A stretch of 64,000 nt of DNA, from assembly GCF_013415115.1 (NCBI RefSeq), contig NZ_JACCDD010000002.1, positions 248,001 to 312,000 of the forward strand, given 5' to 3'. The stretch's first letter is position 1. Each line of letters starts with the position of its first letter. The translations under genes and the position numbers were made by a program. The stretch comes from Vreelandella zhaodongensis. GTDB taxonomy: Bacteria > Pseudomonadota > Gammaproteobacteria > Pseudomonadales > Halomonadaceae. This document shows, piece after piece, positions 55,245 through 63,539 of the stretch. The notes under the pieces are model-generated. The model was not told the DNA's origin. It worked only from the letters and a program-made list of their open reading frames with translations, and did no database searches.

Positions 55245-56606
55245 TTAGCCTTTTAAACTTGCGAACACCTTCGCTTTGGAAGCGTTTTCGCGTTCTGCAT
55301 ATAGCGATAACTCATCTGTCACCTGGGCACCCAGCGCCTCTTCAAAGGCATTGCGATTAGCATTTCCGGCATAGGCTGCGCTCTCTGCACCGCCCAGGTT
55401 CGACTGGAAAATCCCCGCAGCGCTGACCGGCAGAAAATCTTCATAGGTAATCGGCTGTGCTTCCACCAGCCCCCGGGCGATTAACGCATCGATATCGGCA
55501 CTGCCAGCGTCTTTAGCGGCTTGCCCTTTCTCGGTCAGGTGATAGTGAAAATACGCTAACGCCTCACGGCGCATTGCCTCGTCGTTATCAGGAAACTTGG
55601 CGAATACGTTTTTCATAACCGTTTGGTGTGCGTCGTTATCCAACCCTGCGGTTTGCTTGCGGCCTTCATTAAGCAACTGGTCATAAAGCGCGCGACCTTT
55701 TGGTGTTAGCGCCACTCCACGCTGCTCAATTTCACCGAAGCGAGCGGTATGAGTGCCTTGCGCGTCACCGGCAAAGCGAATCGACTCCTCTAACGCTTTA
55801 AAGCTGGTTTGGCGCAGCAAAATGGGGCACTCACGACGCGGCGGCCCTTCAATGACGGCTTTGGGGTTCATACCCATCTCCGGCATCCGACGCTGTACTT
55901 CGTCGATATCCAGGGTGCGCGGCGTCAGGTGATTAATATGCGGTCCACGGAAGCACACCACATCGGCAATCAAACGGTGCTCATCATGAAGCGCATGATA
56001 AGTCTCCAGATCGACCGTCGCATCCTGGTGCCAACGGAAGGTTTCCAAGGCTTCTTTTACGAACTGGTCGGCCTCTTCACTGGTGAGCCCACCCTGGGTT
56101 TCATGACGCTCGATAAGTTTGCGCGCCCCTGGGGTAAAGATATCGCGCTTGGCCAGAATCTCTGCTGAACGCTGGCGCAGCGCCTCACTTTCAATGAGCT
56201 CTAAACGCAACAGCGAGGTAAAAACGCGGAAAGGATTCACCGCCAACGCGTCATCGTCGATAGGCCGAAAGGCGGTTGAGTGAACCGGCACACCCGCCTC
56301 AGAAAGATCGTAATAACCGACCGGATACATGCCCATAACGGCAAACAAGCGGCGCAGCATGGAAAGCTCTGCAGCGGTTCCTACGCGAATAGCTCCGTGG
56401 CGCTCTACGCTCAAACGAGCCAACTCACCCTGCGCTTCCAGGCGGCGATGAAGTTCAGGCTGCTGACTAAGCATTTCTTGGTTAACGTGCTCGACAAGTT
56501 CAAGCAGCGTGCCGTACTGCGGCACTTCTGCTTGGTACATGGCCGACATCGCCTTAGAGAAGCGGTCGCGAACATCATTGGTTGAAAGAAGGTTCGATTG
56601 AGTCAT
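55245..56606 (-). CDS. hglS: 2-oxoadipate dioxygenase/decarboxylase family protein (HglS/YdcJ, DUF1338)
   Basis: A 453-residue protein of the DUF1338/YdcJ family, whose characterised member HglS of Pseudomonas converts 2-oxoadipate to 2-hydroxyglutarate in D-lysine breakdown, using an iron ion held by two His and one Glu. Candidates for these ligands are the His in VERHGAIRVGTAAEL (near residue 70), the His in GPHINHLTPRTLD (near 225) and Glu in RFGEIEQRGVALT (near 290). The length fits. Whether this member acts on 2-oxoadipate is not shown by sequence alone. It is divergent from a LysR gene, which probably controls it. Confidence 0.88.
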   Translation of the reverse strand: MTQSNLLSTNDVRDRFSKAMSAMYQAEVPQYGTLLELVEHVNQEMLSQQPELHRRLEAQGELARLSVERHGAIRVGTAAELSMLRRLFAVMGMYPVGYYDLSEAGVPVHSTAFRPIDDDALAVNPFRVFTSLLRLELIESEALRQRSAEILAKRDIFTPGARKLIERHETQGGLTSEEADQFVKEALETFRWHQDATVDLETYHALHDEHRLIADVVCFRGPHINHLTPRTLDIDEVQRRMPEMGMNPKAVIEGPPRRECPILLRQTSFKALEESIRFAGDAQGTHTARFGEIEQRGVALTPKGRALYDQLLNEGRKQTAGLDNDAHQTVMKNVFAKFPDNDEAMRREALAYFHYHLTEKGQAAKDAGSADIDALIARGLVEAQPITYEDFLPVSAAGIFQSNLGGAESAAYAGNANRNAFEEALGAQVTDELSLYAERENASKAKVFASLKG

Positions 56607-56933
56607 TTCGTTGCTCTCTATTGCCTATTACTGGGAGTTATCCGTCGCCAATACCGTGCGGTTGGCATAGTCAGAGACAAGCTCACCTCCGACCACTGCG
56701 ATACGTCTTCAAGGTCTCTAAGCATAAGCAATCGCCACCAGCACACTGCGCAGGCTGCCTATTGCACTGCTGACGTAGGAAAAATCCATCGTCGTAAACG
56801 CGCTTGAAATTGCCATCCCCTTATCAAACAGGTTCACATGACAGACCACAAACGAAAAAAAACGCTAAATACATGCCAAATAGGAATGCATAGCCACGAC
56901 TAATATTGGATTTACTCTGCAACAAACAGCACT
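56607..56933. promoter_or_regulatory. Divergent region between hglS and the LysR gene
   Basis: A region of about 330 bases between divergent genes, the normal site of LysR operators. No clean T-N11-A inverted repeat was identified by eye. The two short ORFs in it look like chance. Confidence 0.4.
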
Positions 56934-57884
56934 ATGGGGAATAGTACTTACACTTTGGCTCACGTTAAGCGATTCACTCTGCTGGGAGCGACTGGTTTGG
57001 CATCACGTAATCTTCCTTCTACGGCGGCTATGCAGTGCTTTGAAGCGGCCGCACGTCATATGAGTTTTACTCGGGCAGCAGACGAGCTGAACCTCACGCA
57101 AAGTGCTGTCAGCAAACAAGTCGCGCACCTCGAAACCACCTTGCAACATAAGCTATTTCGCCGTGTGCGGCGTAGCCTGTTGCTTACCCCAGAAGGTGCC
57201 ATTTTTTTAAGTGATGTACGTAAAGTACTCACTCAGATTGAGATGTCGACGCAAGCGATAATGACCTACAGCGGCAATAGCGAGGTTCTTAAAATCGCCA
57301 CATTACCTAGCTTCGGTAGCCGCTGGCTGGCAAATAAGCTGCCCCCCTTTCTAGCCGCGAACCCAGGCATTAGTTTGGAGTTTCATGACCGAGTAAAAGA
57401 TTTCGATCTTGAGCAGCAAGATATCGATATTGCTCTGTTTTATGGGCATGGCAGCTGGCCAAGTCTTGCTTGTCATAAGCTTATTGGTGAGGATATGGTC
57501 GCGGTTGCTGCTCCAGAATTACTGGCTCAGCACCCCATCCATTCAGTGGATGACTTAACACGATTGCCGCTGCTTCACCTCTCGACACGCCCTGACGCGT
57601 GGCACCAGTGGTTTGCAAACCAAGAAGTCATCACTGACCGTAGCTATCATGGCACTCGTTTCGAGACCTTTCCTATGCTGGTACGAACGGCAATGGCAGG
57701 CGGAGGGGTCGCGCTGGTTCCTCACTTTACCGTCGATGAAGAGCTGGAAGGTGGACGACTAACACTCGCCTGGCCGTATAGGTTGCTCAGTGAAAGTGCT
57801 TACTATCTTGTTTATCCGGAGCACTTAGGGGAACTCGCCAAGGTACGACGTTTTGTAGAGCATATCACCCAGTTCAGTGATTGA
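56934..57884 (+). CDS. LysR-family transcriptional regulator
   Basis: A 316-residue LysR-type regulator (or 295 residues from a TTG at 56997 that has GGGAG 8 bases upstream; the ATG at 56934 has no visible site). The winged helix at about 28-85 reads AAMQCFEAAARHMSFTRAAD and LTQSAVSKQVAHLE. The effector-binding half fits the GcvA-like subgroup (IATLPSFGSRWLANKLPPF, IDIALFYG, GGGVALVPHF). It is divergent from hglS, so control of lysine or 2-oxoadipate catabolism is a fair guess by position. Confidence 0.93.
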   Translation: MGNSTYTLAHVKRFTLLGATGLASRNLPSTAAMQCFEAAARHMSFTRAADELNLTQSAVSKQVAHLETTLQHKLFRRVRRSLLLTPEGAIFLSDVRKVLTQIEMSTQAIMTYSGNSEVLKIATLPSFGSRWLANKLPPFLAANPGISLEFHDRVKDFDLEQQDIDIALFYGHGSWPSLACHKLIGEDMVAVAAPELLAQHPIHSVDDLTRLPLLHLSTRPDAWHQWFANQEVITDRSYHGTRFETFPMLVRTAMAGGGVALVPHFTVDEELEGGRLTLAWPYRLLSESAYYLVYPEHLGELAKVRRFVEHITQFSD

Positions 57885-58073
57885 TGCCTGAATGCAATGA
57901 GACTTACTGGTTATCCTTAGCGAATAGGCATACCCGCGTTGCCCAGCGCGTCTACAGTGTTAGTATTGAGGAAAAGGCCAGCACTACTTTCAAAAAATAG
58001 TGAAGACTAGAGTGTTATGCCGCACATCCAAACTAAAACCTTCCCTTATCACTAACGAGAAAAATCATATTTC

Positions 58074-58550
58074 ATGACAAAAGTCGCGATATTTGTAGAC
58101 ATCCAAAACGTATATTACACCGTGCGTGAAGCGTATGGTAAAAACTTCGACTATAATAAGTTTTGGGCGAAAGCAACTGCTAACAGAGACGTTCTGGCTG
58201 CTTTCTGCTATGCCATTGATAGAGGTGACCAAAAGCAACGGGAGTTTCAAAACATACTCAGAGCGATTGGATTTAATGTAAAGCTAAAACCTTTTATCCA
58301 ACGTTCAGACGGTTCTGCGAAAGGCGACTGGGATGTTGGCATTACTCTCGACGCTATAGAATACGCTGAGCTGGCAGATGTTATCGTATTAGTATCGGGC
58401 GATGGAGACTTCGATATTTTAGCAAATAAAATTCGTTCTATGCATGGTAAAAAAGTTGAGGTATATGGTGTCCCTCAGTTAACCGCAGCGTCATTAATGA
58501 ATGAAGCCAGTGAATTTATAGCGATCGATAGGTCACTCTTACTAAATTAA
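58074..58550 (+). CDS. NYN-domain (LabA/DUF88-type) protein, putative RNase
   Basis: A 158-residue single-domain protein. The PIN-like nuclease fold has its acidic residues in place: the N-terminal Asp in VAIFVDIQNVYYTV, the Asp pair in KGDWDVGITLDAIEY and the Asp run in VLVSGDGDFDILANKI. Such proteins cut RNA with metal ions; some act in RNA decay or regulation. No antitoxin-like partner lies upstream. The gene is more AT-rich than its neighbours, which may mean transfer. Confidence 0.9.
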   Translation: MTKVAIFVDIQNVYYTVREAYGKNFDYNKFWAKATANRDVLAAFCYAIDRGDQKQREFQNILRAIGFNVKLKPFIQRSDGSAKGDWDVGITLDAIEYAELADVIVLVSGDGDFDILANKIRSMHGKKVEVYGVPQLTAASLMNEASEFIAIDRSLLLN

Positions 58551-58610
58551 ATCTTCCAGAAAGTCACTTGGCTACAGAAACGGTAGTTTCCATGTGCAAG
58601 TGCCTCTCCT

Positions 58611-58964
58611 CTATTCGCTTTCCAACTGATCGACCCGCGCCAGGATCAGCCGCCGCCCCTCATTCGTTGAGAAGTGGAACTGGCCCTCGACCTCCACAGC
58701 TTCACCTAGATATGGGGCTATTTGCTGGTGAGGGAATATCTCAACTCGATTGAGATGCTCATCTTCTATCCAATAGTGAAGGGGGTCATTAAAATGCCGC
58801 ACTACGCCCTGGGTAACGACTGGACTGTCGTCAAAGGCAGTCGGATTGTTCGCCAACATGGATAGTGGCACTGTCACTGTTAGCTGCCCGCGGCACCCAC
58901 TGACCAGGGTTACCATCAGCAGCACGGCTACCATAGGGCCTATACGTTTTTGGAGCGACCTCAT
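58611..58964 (-). CDS. Small lipoprotein of unknown function
   Basis: A 117-residue lipoprotein (signal PMVAVLLMVTLVSGC, lipobox VSGC with +2 Arg). The mature part, about 90 residues, has the strand pattern of an OB fold (VVTQGVVRHFNDPLHYWIED, then AVEVEGQFHFSTNEGRR). No family is named with confidence. It is convergent with the NYN gene. Confidence 0.78.
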   Translation of the reverse strand: MRSLQKRIGPMVAVLLMVTLVSGCRGQLTVTVPLSMLANNPTAFDDSPVVTQGVVRHFNDPLHYWIEDEHLNRVEIFPHQQIAPYLGEAVEVEGQFHFSTNEGRRLILARVDQLESE

Positions 58965-59252
58965 TGCGTTACTCCCGTTGGTTGTTTCTTGCTCTATTTG
59001 GGCTTCTCAGGAATTAGTTTCGCACGCGTACACTGTTCTCGCCATTTTTCGGCATGTGTTTAATCTCCGACGGCTTGGGGCGATGTCATTACTCGATGCC
59101 AGCCCTGGGAGACTAATGTGGCACTTCCACCAGAAGTCACGGAGATACTTGGTGTCTGCATGCACCTGGGAATCGGCCCAGCATTGACGACTTACACATA
59201 CTGCTTCAGCCCTCTATAGCCCACGTCAACAAGGCACCATGACCCATGCTGA
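58965..59252. other. Intergenic region with no feature
   Basis: About 290 bases. An ORF runs through part of it on the plus strand but lies mainly opposite the lipoprotein gene and has no coding signs. Nothing else is seen. Confidence 0.4.
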
Positions 59253-59666
59253 CTATTCGTTAATACGCTGCTGCAGCAAATTCAGTTCCTGAGTGTGCTC
59301 TTCAAGCTCACGCACTTCTTCTGCTAATTTTTTACGTCGCTTCTGAATATTATCTTCGTCGCCCTCTCTAAGTGCCTCCTCAAGCACTAACTCACGCTCA
59401 CGTACCTCTTCTTGGCTCTCTCGTACCTCTTCGGCAGCCTCTGCAAGCACTTTCTCATTCGTGCAATTCTCCTCTATGGATTGCAATGAACGCTGCAATC
59501 CTCGAACACGATGGTGATTACCGTGTGCTTGAGCTTGCTCAAGCTGTTGTCGTACGGCACTTATTTTGTCCTCGCAAAGTCTTTCTGCTGCGTGCGCTAC
59601 CGGCAGCAGTAAAATCCCAGCTGCGGCCGCTACACTTAGATGACCTAACCATGTTCTTTTCATCAT
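59253..59666 (-). CDS. Exported DUF1090-family protein (YqjC-like)
   Basis: A 137-residue protein with a signal peptide (SVAAAAGILLLPVAHA). The mature part is a long coiled coil rich in Glu and Arg, with a cysteine pair (ERLCEDKIS and ENCTNEKV) and the VRGLQRSLQSIEENCT stretch typical of DUF1090/YqjC. Function of the family is not established; some members respond to envelope stress. GTTAGGAGCG lies upstream of the ATG. Confidence 0.85.
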   Translation of the reverse strand: MMKRTWLGHLSVAAAAGILLLPVAHAAERLCEDKISAVRQQLEQAQAHGNHHRVRGLQRSLQSIEENCTNEKVLAEAAEEVRESQEEVRERELVLEEALREGDEDNIQKRRKKLAEEVRELEEHTQELNLLQQRINE

Positions 59667-59687
59667 TCGCTCCTAACACAGCAACCA

Positions 59688-60206
59688 CTATGTATTGACC
59701 ACACCTAGCAGTATCATAACGCCAGGAATCCAACCCGTAAAAATCGCGCAAAAGAGTGTGTAAATTGCAACTGATCGCTGTATTTTTTTCGCCAACGCTA
59801 GCAAGCAAAAAAAACTGAACCACAATGCAGACCATGCAAACCAGCTAAAGGTATTCCACAGGTCAAAGTTGAAGCCTATATCACTAATTGAACTCACTCC
59901 AACAAACGCTGCCGTAATGCTGACAAAAAAGCAGAACCACCCAAGCCCTATGCCATCCGCTTTTAAAAACTGGTTAGCACCAACCCAAAGATAAGTAAAA
60001 GAAAACAGCAAAGTAAATGCACCAGCGCTAATAGCCGCAGAATTATCCGGCTCTCGAAAAATCAAATAAACAGCAATAATAAAACTCAACACACCAACCA
60101 TGATGTTGATGACAGATACTTCTTTGTCACCAATTTTTCCTAGCAGCCATATTCCGTTCACAAAAAGAACTGCTCCGACATATAGCAAGGTAAGCCCTAA
60201 AATCAT
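59688..60206 (-). CDS. AmiS/UreI-family membrane channel
   Basis: A membrane protein of about 172 residues with six helices, of the AmiS/UreI family of proton-gated urea or short amide channels. Typical stretches are ILGLTLLYVGAVLFVNGIWL, FTYLWVGANQFL, GLGWFCFFVSITA and FTGWIPGVMILLG. The frame reaches 60215, but the AGGA site there touches that ATG, so the ATG at 60206 (9 bases after AGGA) is preferred. No urease or amidase genes lie near; the substrate is unknown. Confidence 0.88.
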   Translation of the reverse strand: MILGLTLLYVGAVLFVNGIWLLGKIGDKEVSVINIMVGVLSFIIAVYLIFREPDNSAAISAGAFTLLFSFTYLWVGANQFLKADGIGLGWFCFFVSITAAFVGVSSISDIGFNFDLWNTFSWFAWSALWFSFFCLLALAKKIQRSVAIYTLFCAIFTGWIPGVMILLGVVNT

Positions 60207-60215
60207 CACAACCAT

Positions 60216-60746
60216 TCCTATCGTTATTTTTTAATTTTTTCTGGCGTTTTAATTTTCTTTCTCTACTGCTCCGCTGAGTATTTAACAAATATCAACAAGC
60301 CTCCTCTCTAGATACATCAACGCTTTAAAAATGGAAGTAACTTCCAATAAACATAGCCGTCGGCGTGCAAACCTATAACTGCTTCTTTTTATTTTATTGT
60401 CATGGAACACTTCATTTCCCTTCAAACGACAGCCAAGGCCTAGCAGCACATCATACGGGCTAAGAAAGACCGGAATGGCGCTAAGAGACCCTATTTTTAA
60501 AAGCCGAGAGAGTATAGCAGGGCTTTCATAACCAACCATTGAAATTAGTGTTATATCTTCATAAGAAGTCGCAACAGCATGTTTCCAATGTCGATTTTGT
60601 GTTCTTTAACCTCTATTGACTTAAAGGCACAGTTATATCATAAGCCCTTTATGCCTCGTCCCCACCACCCTTTCACAAGAAAGGTCGGCACGGCGGGAGT
60701 TCTGGCGGGTTTGTTTATGCCGCGCCATGCCTACAAGCGAGAAAAG
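60216..60746. other. AT-rich gap, possibly with a gene remnant
   Basis: About 530 bases with markedly more A and T than the flanks. It holds one 85-codon frame (60282-60539), listed separately. No terminator or tRNA was seen. Confidence 0.4.
60282..60539 (-). pseudogene. Possible remnant ORF
   Basis: An 85-codon frame in the AT-rich gap. The N-terminal part (ESPAILSRLLKIGSLSAIPV) looks protein-like, and the frame stays open for about 20 codons upstream of the ATG, but the end is basic and odd. It could be the remains of a transferred gene, or chance. Confidence 0.25.
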
Positions 60747-61958
60747 CTACTGGTCACGATAGCGTTCGATAATCATAGCGACACCTTGCCCCATGCCAAT
60801 ACACATCGTAATCAGCGCATAGCGCCCGTTGATCACCTCGAGTTGGCGCATGGCTGTCAAGGCAAGCCGAGCACCGGAAGCACCCAGCGGATGCCCAATC
60901 GCAATCGCCCCGCCATTAGGATTCAATCGGCTGTCATCAGCCGCTAAGCCAAGCTGTTTAGCGCAGCCAAGCGCTTGAACCGCAAAGGCTTCGTTGATTT
61001 CGATAACATCCATCTGTTCAAGTGGCAGCCCTGCGCGGGACAACACCTTCTGACTAGCAGGCACCGGCCCAAGCCCCATGATCCGGGGTGCAACACCGGC
61101 CACAGCGCCACCAACGATTCTGGCTCGTGGACGCACCCCAGCACGTTCTCCCGCCCCAAGACTCCCGACAACCAGCGCTGCCGCGCCATCATTGATACCT
61201 GATGCATTGCCAGCCGTCACCACTCCCTGTTCGAACAGCGGCCGGAGTTGTGCTAGCTGGCCGGCATCACTACTCGGCCTCGGGTGCTCATCTGCTTTGA
61301 TTTCAAGGGGTGGATTCTTGCGTCCTTGGGGGACATTGACGCCCAGGATTTCCGCCTGGAAAAAGTCTTCCTTCAGCGCACGGCAATAATTAGCCTGGGA
61401 GCGTGCCGCAAAGCTGTCACTCGCTTCACGACTAATAGCCAATTCATGCGCAATGTTATCGGCGGTTTCTGGCATGCTTTCATTGCCAAAGCGCTCCACG
61501 ATCTTCGGGTTGGGGAAACGCGCGCCAATCACCGAGTCAAATATGACCTGATTGCGGGCATAGCCATTTTCAGCTTTAGACAACACATAAGGTGCTCTCG
61601 ACATAGACTCAACACCGCCTGCCAGGAAAAGCTCCCCTTCACCTAACCTGGTAGCGCGAGCGGCATCAATCACTGCGGCCAAACCGCTGCCACACAAGCG
61701 ATTTACCGTTTGCCCAGCCACATCAACCGGTAAACCTGCCAACAGCGCGCTGTGACGCGCCACATTACGGGCATCCTCTCCCGCCTGATTGGTACATCCG
61801 GCCAGGACATCTTCGTATTGCTCTGGCTTGAAAGCGTTGCGTTCTACCAGCACGCTGAGTACATGGCTCAAAAGCGTATCCGGACGGACGGCCGCCAGGC
61901 CACCTCCATGACGACCAAATGGGGTTCGCAGACCGTCGTAGATATAAGCATCGTTCAT
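60747..61958 (-). CDS. paaJ: Beta-ketoadipyl-CoA-type thiolase (PaaJ/PcaF-like)
   Basis: A 403-residue thiolase that cleaves 3-oxoacyl-CoA to acetyl-CoA and a shortened acyl-CoA. Catalytic Cys lies in TVNRLCGSGLAAV, the His in GGAIAIGHPLGASG and the second Cys in MCIGMGQGVAM. The N-terminal YDGLRTPFGRHGGGLA and GCTNQAGEDARNVAR are typical of PaaJ/PcaF, which act on 3-oxoadipyl-CoA. It overlaps the dehydrogenase gene by 4 bases (ATGA), so the pair is coupled. The phenylacetate call rests on this pairing. Confidence 0.88.
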   Translation of the reverse strand: MNDAYIYDGLRTPFGRHGGGLAAVRPDTLLSHVLSVLVERNAFKPEQYEDVLAGCTNQAGEDARNVARHSALLAGLPVDVAGQTVNRLCGSGLAAVIDAARATRLGEGELFLAGGVESMSRAPYVLSKAENGYARNQVIFDSVIGARFPNPKIVERFGNESMPETADNIAHELAISREASDSFAARSQANYCRALKEDFFQAEILGVNVPQGRKNPPLEIKADEHPRPSSDAGQLAQLRPLFEQGVVTAGNASGINDGAAALVVGSLGAGERAGVRPRARIVGGAVAGVAPRIMGLGPVPASQKVLSRAGLPLEQMDVIEINEAFAVQALGCAKQLGLAADDSRLNPNGGAIAIGHPLGASGARLALTAMRQLEVINGRYALITMCIGMGQGVAMIIERYRDQ

Positions 61959-63505
61959 TGCTGTTCTCCGTAGTTAAGTCCTTCATCCGTGGTTAAATCG
62001 ACGCCCAGCATTACCCGCCGCTTTAACCACAGGCTGGCCCGGTAGCGTGGGTCACCGGTCGCGGACTGGAGATTATTCAGGATCGTCAGTACCCGCTCGC
62101 CACCGTAGTGATCCCCTAAACGCAGTGGGCCCAACGGGTAGCCAAGCCCCAATTCGACTGCTCGATCAATGGTGGCCGGGGCAGCAATACGTTGCTGGGC
62201 AATTTCCGCACCGATATTGACGATGCAGGCCACCATGCGCTGTAACACAAAGCCGGTGCTGTCATTCAGCGTGCTGACCGGCGTGCCATCGTGATGGAGA
62301 AGTGCCTGAGCTGCCTGAGCGACAGCGGCGTCGGTAATCGGGGTAACCATCAGGCTGCGGCGCTTGTCTAAACCGGCGAAGGTATCGATGGCGACACACT
62401 GGCGTGCATTCAAACCTTGCCGATGGGCGCAGTGTGTGGCGTCTTCCCCAAGTGGTGTTAGCAAACACAAGGCTTGCTCAGAAGGGGTAGCCCCCTTCTC
62501 CAGTGGCCAGCCAGCCTTTTCCACCAGGGTTTCCAAAGCGAGAGCCGCACACAGATCTTCTTGACTGACCCACACTGGTCGAGGTGGCGCGTCGGCAATA
62601 GCTGGTTCAGGAGGCACTTCTACGCCTGAATCACCATAGCGGTAAAACCCCTCGTGGGTTTTGCGACCGAGTAGATTGGCGGCCAAACGTTGGCGTGTCA
62701 GCGGTGAAGGACGACACCGCGGCTCTTGATAAAACTGCTGGTAGATAGACTCCATGACCGCATGAGAAACATCGAGTCCGATCAGGTCGAGCAGCATAAA
62801 AGGCCCCATACGGAAGCCGCCTTGATCCACCATGATACGGTCGATCGTGGCGGGGTCTGTCGCACCTTCACCAATAATGCGTAACGCCTCGGTACTGAAA
62901 GCGCGCCCCGCATGATTGACCAGAAATCCCGGCGTATCGGTAGTTTGAGCGGTAAAGTGCCCCATCATCTTGCCTAGGGTGAGCGCGCGGGCAAGAACAT
63001 CAGCGGCGGTGCGTAACCCGGGAATGACTTCAATAATTTTCATCAAAGGCACCGGATTAAAGAAGTGCAGACCAATAACGCGCTCAGGCAAGTGACAGGC
63101 GGATGCAATCTCGGTGACGGAAAACGATGAGGTATTGGTGGCCAACACTGTCTGCGAGCCGACAATACCTTCCAGCTCACGGAACAGAGACTGCTTGAGA
63201 GCGAGCTTTTCTGCGACCGCCTCAATCACAACGTCGCAATTCGCCAAGTCGGTCAGCTCTGTCGCTTGAATCAAGCGCTGCCCGTTTTGCTGACGTTGAT
63301 CTTCCGTCATCCGTCCTTTCTCCACCTGCCGCTGCCATCGCGTGCTGATATACGTAACTGCCTCTCTAGTAGCCTCTGCGTGGACATCAAACAAAACCAC
63401 GTTTAGCCCTGCTTCAGCTGTGAGTTGGGCAATACCGCGCCCCATGGTTCCCATACCAACCACACCGATTTTATTGAACGATTGGAGTGATGTGTCATTG
63501 GCCAT
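61955..63505 (-). CDS. paaH: 3-hydroxyadipyl-CoA dehydrogenase (PaaH-like)
   Basis: A 516-residue NAD-dependent 3-hydroxyacyl-CoA dehydrogenase. The frame is open to 63799, but that extension is not protein-like; the ATG at 63505 has GAAGAG upstream and starts just before the Rossmann motif IGVVGMGTMGRGIAQL. The catalytic stretch is ERVIGLHFFNPVPLMKIIEV, and the lysine/helical C-terminal part appears twice (PGFLVNHAGRAFSTEALRII and TGFVLQRMVACIVNIGAE), the tandem layout of PaaH/PaaC. It oxidises the 3-hydroxy compound before thiolysis by the next gene's product. Confidence 0.9.
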   Translation of the reverse strand: MANDTSLQSFNKIGVVGMGTMGRGIAQLTAEAGLNVVLFDVHAEATREAVTYISTRWQRQVEKGRMTEDQRQQNGQRLIQATELTDLANCDVVIEAVAEKLALKQSLFRELEGIVGSQTVLATNTSSFSVTEIASACHLPERVIGLHFFNPVPLMKIIEVIPGLRTAADVLARALTLGKMMGHFTAQTTDTPGFLVNHAGRAFSTEALRIIGEGATDPATIDRIMVDQGGFRMGPFMLLDLIGLDVSHAVMESIYQQFYQEPRCRPSPLTRQRLAANLLGRKTHEGFYRYGDSGVEVPPEPAIADAPPRPVWVSQEDLCAALALETLVEKAGWPLEKGATPSEQALCLLTPLGEDATHCAHRQGLNARQCVAIDTFAGLDKRRSLMVTPITDAAVAQAAQALLHHDGTPVSTLNDSTGFVLQRMVACIVNIGAEIAQQRIAAPATIDRAVELGLGYPLGPLRLGDHYGGERVLTILNNLQSATGDPRYRASLWLKRRVMLGVDLTTDEGLNYGEQQ

Positions 63506-63539
63506 AAACATTCTCTTCGCTAGCGTGTTGGTTGTTTTT

